Shown here: piece after piece, positions 44,089-56,700 of the stretch | Numbering within the stretch: the first letter of the stretch is position 1 | How the letters are laid out: the number at the start of each line of letters is the position of its first letter | Source: Gordius sp. MW1 | Lineage: Eukaryota > Nematomorpha > Gordioida > Gordea > Gordiidae | Length of the DNA stretch: 64,000 nucleotides | Assembly (NCBI GenBank): GCA_964036665.1 | Contig: OZ038533.1 | Span: 19,588,575-19,652,574 of the forward strand | Reading direction: 5' to 3' | Translations under genes and position numbers: made by a program | Notes under the pieces: generated by a model | What the model was told of the DNA's origin: nothing | Seen by the model: only the letters and a program-made list of their open reading frames with translations | The model's database searches: none

Positions 44089-44216
44089 AGGGTAAAAATT
44101 ATGGGTATGGGCGTTACGGCACGTAAAGCAAAACGCAAAAGACAAGAATAATTAGTAAATTACTAGTCTTGAATTATAGTAAGATTCTTAGACTAAGTTA
44201 CGGTCTTTAAGCTTTA

Positions 44217-44915
44217 TTCCTTGTATATTCAAATTATAATGAAAGGTGTGAATAGTGATATCCAAATAATAAAGGTGCGCCAGTATTCTAATTAGGGAAT
44301 ACCATATTATCCCCCTCCTATTTGCATGGAGTGCTTAAAATAAAAAATAAAATTTGGTAAATTTGTGGTTGTATGGAGTTAGTGTTTGCGCGTGTAGTAA
44401 GGCATCTAGATTTCATCCTTTCAACAATATGTAGGTTTCTTCCCTCACAGCATTGGGAAATGTGTTGATCGAGATTGTTGAGGTTGCTTGTTGTCGCGAT
44501 CATTACATGGCCAATGTCATTGTGATGGAGTAGTGCCCAATCTATCCAAGGAGATAACCTGCTGATATTACAAGAGTGTTCGGGGGAGGGGAGGAATAAA
44601 AAAAGGCTTCTCAAATGCAGGAAGGTGTTCTGGGGGAGGAATAAAAAGATTCGGCTCCCCCGAAACGCGGGGTCACCAATGTAGGGGTTTAGGTCGTCTT
44701 TATTACTAAATATTGAGTAAGTTTTATTATAATCAAAAGTTAGAAGTGGTGTATTATCGTTAAGCATTAGTTTATATACAATTTTGTATATAGGTTGTTA
44801 AAAGGTATTCAAATATCAACTTCAATGTCTCTTGTATATTCAAATTATAATGAAAGGTGTGAATATGATATCCAAATAATAAAGGTGCGCCATTATTCTA
44901 ATTAGGGAATACTAT
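44217..44915. repeat. Direct repeat pair flanking a 500-bp segment at the right edge of the array
   Basis: About 85 bp at 44221-44310 ('ttgtatattcaaattataat' onward) recurs at 44832-44915 with few differences. The first copy begins exactly at the end of the retroelement array, so the array inserted in or next to it. Between them is a 149-codon minus-strand frame (44318-44767) with no recognisable domain. The pair could be the ends of a small element or a simple duplication. Confidence 0.6.
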
Positions 44916-45036
44916 AGTACGATTTTAAACATAATTTCGCCATAAGATATTTTTACTAATAAAGCTTAGGCTCATATATATTATTGTTTTGCAAAATCTT
45001 AATAAATTAAAATGCTCCTGTCAACCCTAAGAAAAT

Positions 45037-45476
45037 GTTGTTAATGCACGCTTCTTCCCCTCCCCCTTTCTCTCTCTGTAGGATGCCACGTTTTAGCGCC
45101 ATCTGCGTTAGCAAGCGAGCATTAATGGGATCTTCGTACTGTGACCCCGTCGATATATATTGTTCTCAATCAATCGCGTTTGAAGATTACAATCGATATT
45201 ATTTTATAGTTTCCAGATATGAAAAACTTTTTGCTCGTTCTTATATTATTCTGGTTTCATTATCCGCCCGATTCGATGGGTGATTCTTATTATATAATAA
45301 AGTAAGTTGATAATAATTTTTTGTTTTTTATTATTGTTGTGGATGCACGCTTCTTCCCCTCCCCCCTCCTTCTCTTTCTGTAAGATGCCGCGTGCTAGCG
45401 CCATCTGCGCTAGCATTAATGGGATCTTTGTACTGTGACCGCCTCGATATCTGTTGTTCCTATTAATCGCGTTTGT
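45037..45476. repeat. Diverged 145-bp direct repeat, two copies
   Basis: Copies at about 45037-45182 and 45337-45476. Each starts 'gttgt..atgcacgcttctt', then has a pyrimidine tract, 'gatgcc.cg', 'agcgccatctgcg' and 'taatgggatctt.gtactgtgacc'. They differ by substitutions and small indels. No coding frame is kept in both. Confidence 0.65.
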
Positions 45477-47784
45477 ATATTGATCAACCATCATCGCAGT
45501 ATTTTTTCTAGTTCGCGGATATGTAAAATTTTAGCGCATCACTTATTTATTATGGAACCTTACGCGATTTAATATGCGGTTTTATAATTTTTATAATACA
45601 TTTAATAAAATAAGTATCGATGATTATGTAGTTTTTTATTAGAAAACAATATGAAATGTAATGTAAATGGCATATAAAATGCATAATGTGATTTGTAGCT
45701 TGAGAGATTCAGAGTTGAATTTTAAGGGCAGACTCATGATTGAATCTATTATGGTTCATTTAAATAGTGAACATGCTCAAAGACGATGTAATTGTTGTGA
45801 AATTTAAAGATGTTATAGTAATACTAACTACTTTATTAGAACTCATTTTTGTATATTTAGATTATATAAATGCTCAGGTCATAAATTATAATAAATATAT
45901 TAAATAATTATTTACGAGCCCTAAGGACATATCCTATTTTATTGAACAAGATAAAATTCCTATATCTTAAATTTTACGCGATGTAGATTAATTAAACTTA
46001 GGTGTAAAATAGAAATATAAAGTAAATTCACTATAGATGTGATTTAGATGGCCAATAAAGTAATCTATAAAACCGAGAATAGATTTTATATTTTTGACAT
46101 TTTAAATCTAAAATCTAATCTCGGTTTATCCGTATCCCTATTTATATTAATCAAGATTAGAAGTTTGATTTACTAAAAACGCCATAAAATCATGAATCTA
46201 AATTACCAACGTAAATTTATAGAATGACTTAATTTCGGCTTTTTCTATTTATCGGAAATAATTTGAATTTTAAACTAAGTAAATGTGTATATTTTTTTTA
46301 AACAAAATTTGCTGTTTTTATAGCCTCCGAAAATGCATGTGTTAAGATACGTGTAGATTTTTTTATTTTAACCTTTTATAATGTATTTATATTAAAAATA
46401 TCAAAAACAACAGTAACTTTTTTTGCCTTGCAAAATAAGGGCCAAAAATTTACTAAGTTTGGATAACTTTATTATTTTTAGAGTTTTTTCTAGTCAACAT
46501 TAATATGTTTATAGCTCTAATCTGATTTTATGATTATATTAATAAAACCATACATTTAAATTTTTTGTATACGAAAGAATTTTTTAGGAAAAAATTATTA
46601 TGGATAATCTATAATTACTTGATAAAAAAACCAAAATCATATATTGACTTAAGCTTAAAAGTTAAAATACTATGCGTGGCAAATTTGTAAAATTATAAAA
46701 AACAATTTATTAACTAATACAGGCAAGAAAAATAAATAGCAATCAGGGTCAGACAAAGTAGAAAACGGTCATCATAAATTTGCAGTGAATTGTTTAGCCT
46801 GTTTCGCAATTATCTGTTGTAAAATAACAACCTAGACTAGTTGCTAAAAGAAATTTATATATAAAGGTATTAGTCTGGCACAAAATCAATAATCCAATTT
46901 GGGCTCGGGCTAAAAAATTAAAGCCAACCAGCGGTCATTAGCTAATATACATTTTCGAAAGCAAATAGGTCTTTTTGTGGTGTTCACCCTCTTGTGCGTA
47001 TTCAATATTTTACCCACACTACATATAGTTAGTTATACGCTAAGACTTTTATTACTCATCTTTATCGATTTTAATTACCCTGCGTTATCGATTTTTTTAT
47101 CGCATCGCATATGAAAGATCATTATGAGTTAGCAATGATTATTATATTGCATCATATATTGTAATTCCTTTTTTTGTGTAGTAAAAAATAACTAAAGGGG
47201 AAAAATGTAACATTTATAAAAAACAAGAAATTTCGCGAATACATTTTGTCGCGGACATATAAATAAATAAACTCAATAAATTCTATTATTATTATTCGAA
47301 GTGGAGAATTTAATACTTTTACAGAAACTTAGGTCCCCACACCCATTATAAAGCCGTATAATATCCAAAGCAATTATTAGAAATTTAAAAGGTGGACGGG
47401 ACAACCAAAAACAAGTCCATAAATTGCATAACAATTAATACAACCAAGTTAAAGCTAATTAAGCTTTAAAAACCATCATGACCACATAACCGTCTGTTAG
47501 CATTTTTAACTGACCAAAGGGGGAATAATATAGTGGATAGATAAGATAAATCAAGAATGGCTAGAACAATAAATATAATCTTTACTAAATCGCAAAAAAC
47601 TTTCATTAAAAGATATAAACTTTTATATTTGAAGTGTTGAACTAAACATTATTATCGTCTATTCTAATGTCCCACCAATACAAGTGTTAAATAATGCGCG
47701 AGGAATTTATATTTATAGACAATTGATACATTTTTCCTTTAATAAATGTTATAAAATATCATGAACGCATATATGAAGTTATTT
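45477..47784. other. Intergenic DNA upstream of the array and downstream of SMC2
   Basis: AT-rich with no recognised gene. It holds a hairpin at 46067-46128 (arms of about 20 bp containing 'aaccgagaatagatttta' and its near-complement) and a right-end fragment of the TTGCTATGCAATTTATGGGC family at about 47398-47445. Confidence 0.5.
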
Positions 47785-50700
47785 TCATTTTGGAGGTTGT
47801 CTGGTGTAACGGGATACTGTAGATTTACCTTCGACTAAGGCAGTTTTAAACAAAACATTGGCGTTTTGAAACATTCCATCTTTCAGAGATACCACGATGA
47901 ACTTGATGATAAATATAATATGTTGCCAAATTAAACAAAAAAAAAATTCTACACTTTAAGATATGAAGGAGATGGGGGCATAAAGGGAATGTAAAATCAA
48001 GACTGCAATATATTTCAAGTGAGAAATTTAAAGATAAATATATTATTAGAGAGAAATCTTTTATTGCACGATATTAAATGAATATTTTTCTCAATAGAGC
48101 CCACATAAATAAACAAAGCCTCGTCATCAAAATGCTTGAAAATAACACACTAAAGAACGTTTTTCAATAATTTTGGCCAGACTCTAACTATATTGATTAG
48201 TGGGGTGTAAAAGATATAAAAATCGTAGACATGCATGATTAGTTGTTAAAACCTGGGAAGTTTTAAAATGCTGACTCAACATAATCCCTATGTTTTGGGT
48301 GTGAGATGCGTCCAATGCGGCATCTATTTCGTCTAATATGTAGATGGGAGCCGGTTTAAATAGCAGGAGGGACAGTATTAATGCCAGGGCGATTAATGAT
48401 CTAACAAAATCAAAATTATTGACATAAAATAAAAGTACGCGGGGATAAAATTACCTTTGTCCACCACTCAATTCACCCAGCGATTCCTTCCATACATTAT
48501 TGAAGCTCACTTTGATTTCCAAGCCTTGCATAATGGTTTGCCCTTCAGGTGCAACTATTTTAGACGCTGCACCGGGGAGCAATGTCGAAAATATTGAGCC
48601 AAAATCCTGCATATTAATCACAAATATTTCAAATAAATATATTTCTTAATATTCCATTATTTCTTTTTTTAGCTATACCAAATATTTATTCTTAAAAATT
48701 AAAACTGATTTGTTAAATATTTTATAATTACATTAATTATTATTTAATGAAAATTACATTAAGAGAAAAAGCATAGAATTGCTAAATTAAAAAGATATTA
48801 TCAAGTAAATTTTATTAAATCCCCTGACATACAGAAGACAAAGATATATTACTTATATAAAATTCCTTTCATTCTAAACGAATTAGGTATTAAAATGAAA
48901 TATATAACAATGAATCATCTTTTATTTAAGATATTATACGCGTTCAGACCACATAAATTGAAATTTTACCAAAATCTATAAAATACCTTACACAGAACAT
49001 TATGAGAATTTAATTATTTTATTTCCAAAATACTGGGTTTTTAAATTGATCATACCTTATTGACTTGTTCGTGAGCCTTATGTAAGGTAGTACTCTTTTT
49101 TTCATCCAGCTGTTTGATAACTTCTTCAATTTTTCTCTTATCTGCCAGCAAAGTCACTTTCTTATTAATCAATTCTTTGTACTAAAACATAAAGAATAAA
49201 ACATTAAAAGCTAAATTTACATTATATTTATAGAATACATAGACTGCCCGTGCATGCCATTTGTTTCATATGGTAAATTGTGTACCATAAAACCACCATT
49301 TTGAATTTAACTACCCCCCCATGTCTTTAGTGTACCCCATCGTAAATACAGAAAAAGTGAATTTACCTTCCTCCTCATTAGTTAATAAATAGAAAAGAAT
49401 GTTAATAAATGATTATTTAATAAAATGCAGATGGCACTAACTATCTTTGACATCACATCATCACAGTATTTTTATTTGTATGAATTTTGTAAATGATATA
49501 TATCTTAAAATGATGTTTTTAACGTTTAACTACTTCAATACCTTTTTATTACGTTTTAAAAACACTTTAATTAACCAAAATTCCTATAATCTATACGTCC
49601 TCCCCTTATTTGTGCACATTTTAAAATGGCGGAAACCACGAAAAAAAAATCTATGGAGTATATTTCAAACCCTTTCTTCAACATGTTCCAACATAACAAG
49701 GGCTTTGCTATTAACGACTCGCGATAATCTTTGTTTTTCTTCGCGCATCTCTTTCAACTTGTTTTCCATGGTGCCCATATCCAATTTCGAGAATTCGTAT
49801 ATCGTGTTTGGTTTACCAAAGTACAAGCATTCTTCCTTGATCCATTTATGTTCTCTCGCCAACTGCGCTAACTAAGTTAATAATACAAATTATCTCATTG
49901 TAAACACAATATTAATTGCTATGCAATTTATGGGCTCATTTTTGGTTCCGTCCTGTCCTGTTTAGTTCAACTCGTAATTTTTCAATAACTTCCTTAGAAA
50001 CTTATACGGGTTTTTAATGGCTGTGGATTTATGCTTCTTTAAAAACTTTTATTTTGCTTTCGCACATAGATTAGCTAATGACAGCTGATTTGCTTTAGTT
50101 TTTTCGACCTAGCCGGAGTTCAAATTCCATTACTGCATTTTTGTGCCCAACTAATTATTATCTTTATTTATAAATTCATATCGGCACTTGCCTAAGTTGG
50201 GTCTTTAAAACGGATAATTGTGATACCAGCTAAATAATTCCTTCCAAATTAATAATGACCGTTGCTTACTTCTACTTTATCTGACCCCGGCCAGAGGCCA
50301 AAATTATACATTTTTTCTGCTTATTTTCTTTAATCTTACCTTTTGAAGTTCGTCCTACATTTAAATTTCTGACCCCTGCCCGAGGGCAAACTACTATTTG
50401 CTTAATATTTAATAATTATTGGTTCAAAATGTTAAATCAAATAGATTCAAAGTAACACTGCTATTCTAATAACATTTAAAGAAATTTTTAAAAATGATTT
50501 TACATGCATCCATTCTAAAAAATTATAAAATCACTTACACCTTAAAACATTGCTTAAATATCCAAAAAGGTCATAACATTGGCAATACTTATTAGCTTTT
50601 TGAGTGTTGTAAAACGGCTGGATTCTGTTTGATCGCCCTTTGGTTTTTGGTCTGTTTTTCTTAGTCTAGAGTCAAAATTTGAAAAACAAACCAGCAAAAC

Positions 50701-53700
50701 CCAGCCGTTTTTACAACACTACAATGATGACAGTTGTTGAGCCTTATAATCCTAAGTCATCACAATTATGGCTAAATTTTCAAAATATTATAGCTCTACC
50801 TCCCGCCTCTTATTGTATTTTAGTTGCATACATTCCCAAAGATCTCATAATTTCAAAGTAAAACTGGCAAAAATTTGAGTTATGGATACCAATGGCTTAG
50901 GCTACAGGTCACACTAACAAAGATACAACAATATTTTTGTGGGAAAATAAAAAGTACTTTATCTTCGCAATGCTGAATGTTGTTTCGAATGGTGTGCAAG
51001 GTTTGATTAAGTTTTTGAAGCTGTAATTGACTCTCATTCTTTAGGTTTAACAAGGATTTTTTCTGATTTTGCTTAGCCGTTATCTCCCTACTATCGACCC
51101 TCATAGCCTCTTTATGCGCTTTCAATTCTTCGCTGATCTTTTCCGTTTTCAACTATTACAAATAAAAAAAGAGGAATTGTTTAGTATATCTTAAATATAT
51201 GAAATTATTGAAAAAGAATAAGATATTGTGATGATATGGAGATATTAAAGTAATTTAGATATATATAGCTATTTGTGGAGTTTTGAAAATAAAGAATATA
51301 CGATACAATATGATAATAGTAATATGTATTGATAATATAATTTATTAATTGCTAATTTATTAGCCGAGGGGGGGGGCGTAAAAAAGATAACAAAGTACGC
51401 TAAATTATACAAAAATTATATAAATATTCATATGATTTTTTACAGACTCGGTTTGGTTTACAGTACTAAACCAATATTTTATAGCAATAATACAATCTGT
51501 AGATAACAATATATATAAATAAAAATTATATAATATAATACGTTTTTCATTAACTCCCACATATATATGACAAACTAATAAAATACCAGCAATAAACCAA
51601 TTGTGGGCAAATTTATAATTAATTAAAGTAAGAATCGAGTGAAAATCAAATAACTTTCCAGATTATATAAATATTCTTATTCCAGGTAAATTCATTGCAA
51701 AATTTGGGTTTTAAAATCCCCTCTTTTATATGTTACTTTGGAAGTCTCCAGGTCAGCTGTGAATCTATGCACGTATTCTTCACTTTTCAAAGCTTGGGCC
51801 ACCATGCCTTCCTTTTGCAGCCTAAGTGCAACTAGGTTACGTCTCATCTCCTCCAAATCAAGGCTCAATTTGTCGGAGTTCTATTAAAATAAATTAAAAC
51901 TTCATTTTTAAGGAAAAGCCAACAAAACAACAATTTTTTTTTTTTAAGTTAAAAATCTTTATTAGGTAAAATCTATATATCTAAAAAACAATTTTTTCAT
52001 TACACAATAAAATTAAAATATCGGCCGCGTTTTTTTATTGAAAAATTTGGCAAAAAATCGACAAATTACTGACAAAAATCACTAAATTATAAAAAGGTGC
52101 AAAGTCAAATGCAAGAATGGCGAAAACATATACATGGTAAGCGAAGGAAGGAGAGGGAAAGGGCGATCTCTTTCAAAAGCTTTGATTGATCACCCTTTTC
52201 TCTCCTACTAGTGTGCGGGAGGGAGTCAAGATGTTCAAAGTCAAAGAAAAACGCCCTAATTTATCAATGTTAAAGACTTATAAAACCAATTTAATGTATA
52301 ATCCGTAGACTTATAGACTACAGGAGAATAAATTAATTTAGATATCAGTAAGTTAGTATTATTAATATGTGATTGACGAAAATCGGCCGAGGTGGTATGG
52401 GCATATACTAAGAAGAGAGACCAATGAAATGTAAGTCTCGAAAAGTACTGGACATGGAGGGACAGAGGACAACCTCGTGTAACGTGGAAAGGGCGAGTGG
52501 ACAAAGTTACGAAAACTAAAAAAATTAATCAATACATGGCCCCCTTACCCGATCAAGATGAAAGAAACCCATCAAAACAAACCACACGACTGTGTGGCCA
52601 AATACTTGATAGAGAATAGAAAAGGCGAGATACCTTAAAATTAATCAAAAAATAAAATATTTTATATCTATTTGGTATTTCTTAGCAAAGCTTTATTTCT
52701 CACATCCTCCGTATTTTATTTTAGGATTTATTTAGTAAATGAAAAAAACATTATAAGTAATAATAATAAACATATGGCAAAATAATAGGTAAAAGTTAAA
52801 TTATCAACTTTGTAAATATTGACATATTACATAATACAAAAACACTGGCTATGAATAATGGTCATTATTATACAAAATCCAGATTTAAATACCTGCCGTT
52901 GGTTTTTAAATATCACATTTTAAGATTAGAAAGACATTTTTCTAAAAAACATGGAAGAAATCTAACTTCTCAGAAATAGACCACACTTTTCGAAGAGTAA
53001 GTAGCAGTCTTAAACAACCCACCCCAACCAAAATTTTTATGTCGGGATAGGACTTTAAGACTATGTCATGCAATTATTTTGTCATTTTTGATATGTGACA
53101 TCCCGTAATCAAATCAATATTTCTGATAGAAAATTTTGCGCGAGGTTGAAGGTGCAAAAATGCCCATTTTAACCTTTTTTGATACTATATTGCCACGGCA
53201 TTTTTAATTTATACTGAAAAATATTAATTAATTACTGTAAAGTTTCATCTATATGTCCATTATTTAGGTATTTTTGTTTCACCTCTATATTTAAATTTAT
53301 TTGCGTACGTGAACCCCTTCACCTTATCAAAAATCGTCCACTATGGTTGGAAAACGGAATACATTAGAGTAAATACTACACACGCGATGTTTACTCTCCT
53401 TCTCTTCCACCCCCGCCCCCATATCTAGCCAAACATTATAGTAAAGCTGCCTTTTACAAATTTATTTGAGGTTTAAATTTATCGTAAAAATGGACTTTGC
53501 AGCAGTTATATATACAATTATCCTTTAAAAAATTTATTTTTTTAATATTACCAATTTCATATTTTTTAGCTTTTCCTCTACTGTATCGTATTTAGCTTTG
53601 ATTTTCTCAACTTCAACTTTAGCAGCGAGAGTTTGAGCATCTTGATAACTTTCCGCATTTTTCATTTTACCTTCTAAATCTTTTATTTCTCCACGAACTC

Positions 53701-56700
53701 TTTTAATACGTTCTTCTACATTTTTCATTTTTTCTCGTTCCTCACCTATTTGGAAATAAATATTTAATCACTTTCACACACATAAACAATTTTCAAATAT
53801 TATAGTAAAAAAATAGATAAATAATACAACTTTTCGAGTAATTAAAACTGCTTCTGTACCGATTAGCTTTTTGGTATTTTCAATGTCTTGTTGAGCTTGA
53901 TGATAGGGATTATTTTTAATTTTAAAATCGAGCAGGTCAGCTTCGTGAGTTTTAAGTTCCAATAAACGAATGATTTCTTGCAACCTATATACCACAAAAT
54001 AAAACAAATTCTTCATATTTACACTATAAATAGCACATATGGGAAATTTTCAGGGAAAATTGGTATTTATATCGTTAAGTCTAAGAATTTGTCTTAATAT
54101 CGGATTTTGCTGCGCAACAAAAATTGTCGTACGGGTTATAATATAGCCGTTTCTTAACTTCGAATTCACAGCAGATTTACATTTCAGACGCATAACATAA
54201 CAGCGATTTTGTGAGATGCAAGATTTTTCCTAAGCTTAAATGTTATATGTTTTTAAATTTTTAGGTATCAGCATGGTTTAGATTAATCTCAAGAGGTGAA
54301 ATAAACAAAAAAACGTCTTTAACGATCAAAAAACAAAATATTATTAATTACAACCGAGTTTGACCCATGAAATTGAATCGGATATTTAAACAAAGATAAG
54401 TTCGCGCGTTTAAAACTGAATCTTATATTAAGACAAGCCCTAATAGAAATTTATAACAGTGCTACTAGTGATAGTAGCACGTATGGGAAATTTCCCGACA
54501 CGCCCTACATAGGGTTCACTTATTATTTCCCATATTTTCCCTCGGGGAAATTTCCCCAAACTTAGCATTGAGGAAAATATGTATTTAACCTCGCTCTTTG
54601 TTGCTTAATTCTTTCCAGCTGCGGTTCGATAGAAGTTCTTTGATTTATGACATCTTTAAGCCTTTCTTTCACAGCTAATATTTCTAGGCATTTATTCAAG
54701 GGCGAAAACGCGGATGGATTGTGATAACCTACGAACAAAAATAATTTATAGTTTTCATCTAAAGGGTTATACACGCTTCTAGTGTTGTAAAAACGGCTGG
54801 GTTTTGTTTGGTCTACCTTTGGTTTTAGTAGCCTGTTTTTCTCAATCGACTTCTAGGCTTGGTCGAAATTGGAAAAACTGACCAAAGTCGACCCTCCTTA
54901 GTCATAGTTAAACCAAAGATCGACCAAACAAAACCCAGCCGTTTTTACAACATTACAGGTTCAACGAAAAATTAACCAGGAAACTGTTGGAAGATTTTGG
55001 TAGAGTTTTCGCGGTAAACAAATATATTTTTATTTTTCCCCCTGTACGCCAAGTTTTTGAATTATTTGATGGCAAAGTTGATGAAAACAGCGATTTTGGG
55101 ACGTTTTTTAAACGTCCATAACTTGCAAATTAATCGGTAAAATTTTAATTTAATAAAATTGATTTGCAAATAAAGGGGAGACGAATTCATTAAAAATCTA
55201 TTTTATCCTAGCATAATTAATTTTTGAGTGGTATTCAAAATTAATTTATCCCTATTTTTATCAGTCAATAAAAGTGGTTTGCAATATAAATAATTTAAAA
55301 TACAAAATAACATATTTGAACTCTAAATATCGTAACTCATGATACTATTTTATATTAACCAATTATTTCAGAAATACAAATTAACAAATTCTGAAATAAT
55401 TACAGAACTTCCCCAAAATTGCTAATTATTTAAACGATCACTTAAAGTTATTGCAAAATGCTAAAAAACATAGACCGTGTATAACTAATAATTTTCATTA
55501 TTGCCCATTACTTTTGTAAAACGAAAACCAAATTTAGAAGAAATAAATTCATATTGAGACCTCCAGATATAGTTCCGGAGGGTTCAAAAATATCTCCCTC
55601 CAGCGTAACGCAACGCTGTTGTATGTCGGGGTGAAATGTAACTTTTTTAGCCGTCTCCATATCTTCGCACAAGAAAGTGTTCCCAAAAACAAATTCCATA
55701 GCAGGTCGAACGTTTTCATTAAATTTAACCACTTCCAAAGCTGGCCTTATCTTATTCCTACGTCCACCCTATCAAAACCAAAATAATCTTTTTTTTTTAA
55801 ATGAATGCAGAAATTAGGGTGTTTTTTGTGATAATCTTTAATTGAAAATATTATTTAAAATATATTATAATGAAATTTGAACTAGAATGATCTTTAAAGA
55901 TCCCAAAGAGAAGGCTATTTAAAGTTATATCAATGAGGTCGACTAAGAAAAACCCAATTTCAAATTTCGACTAAGCCTAGAAGTCGATTAAGAAACAGAC
56001 CACATGTTAGGTTCTAACACCAAGGGGCGACCAAATAAATTAATTACAATCTCCACGGCCAATTTGACGATTTGTGGTCTAAAGCCTTTCGCCGATATTT
56101 TGTTGAGGGGAATAAAAGTTGTGCGCCTTTTCAAATTCCCTTTTTGCAGCAACGTTTTTCCCACTTGTTCGTTATCCACTATCACGAAATGCATCTAAAA
56201 AGCCAACATTAAATGACACATTACACAATAAATAAATCAAAAAATTAAATATGTAATTTCTTTCAGACTCTGGATATCTGCAAAAAAAATGATATTACTT
56301 AAATACGAACATTAACATTTTAGCATTTACATATGTGTCGTATATGTGAATACCTGAAAGAAGAATAGTAATTTAGTATAAATAAGAGAGCCAGGGGTAG
56401 GGACAAACTATGATAAAAGTTAAAATAATAAAAACATATGGTTTCTACCAACTCGGCTTTGGCTTACAATATTAAAATATATGAATAAAGCAAAAATATA
56501 ATTTGTAGAAAATGATATATAAATAAAATTTACACGAAATTAAAGTATTCTTCTTCCACGTATACACATATAAGACATTATGTAGATGTCCATGTTGATT
56601 GAAATGTCTTTGGGTCGAGTTCGGGTAGTAAAATTTCAAAATGCTTACGGGTAGGGTCCCGGTTGAAAATAGTGATTTTGCAGTTGTCTAATGTTAGGGT

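Larger units (their letters stand above)
26268..44216. mobile_element. Tandem and inverted array of a 2,857-bp RT-RNase H retroelement
   Basis: Exact 2,857-bp periodicity. Unit starts (ttttgcgttttgc) are at 26268, 29125, 31982, 34839 and 37696 on +. The fifth unit stops at 38771, where it is joined to minus-strand units 38772-41283 and 41284-44140 plus 76 nt of another. Copies differ by only a few single bases. Each unit has ORF1 and ORF2 overlapping by 119 nt and about 160 bp of non-coding DNA. No LTR, integrase, protease or recombinase is present. The array is visibly richer in G+C than the host DNA around it. The structure fits insertion of head-to-tail concatemers, probably copied from a circle, followed by or combined with an end-joining event. 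Assembly error is a possible alternative for parts of it. Confidence 0.9.

Noticed and set aside
26320..44145. Many additional 85-127-codon frames on both strands of every array unit
   Set aside because: They repeat identically because the units do, lie entirely within ORF1 or ORF2 on other frames, and have low-complexity or leucine-rich composition without motifs. They are shadows of the real genes.
26268..44216. Calling the array an endogenous hepadnavirus or caulimovirus
   Set aside because: Size, gene overlap and lack of integrase are suggestive, but RNase H words such as WVPTDQNMADLPSR and the motif B region are also compatible with DIRS-like elements. Without a phylogeny the assignment would be a guess.
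44318..44767. 149-codon minus-strand frame between the direct repeats as a gene
   Set aside because: No domain, no splice context, and composition consistent with a translated repeat. Listed only as part of the repeat region.
49447..49875. 142-codon plus-strand frame
   Set aside because: Covers a MITE and the antisense of SMC2 exon 18; not a gene.
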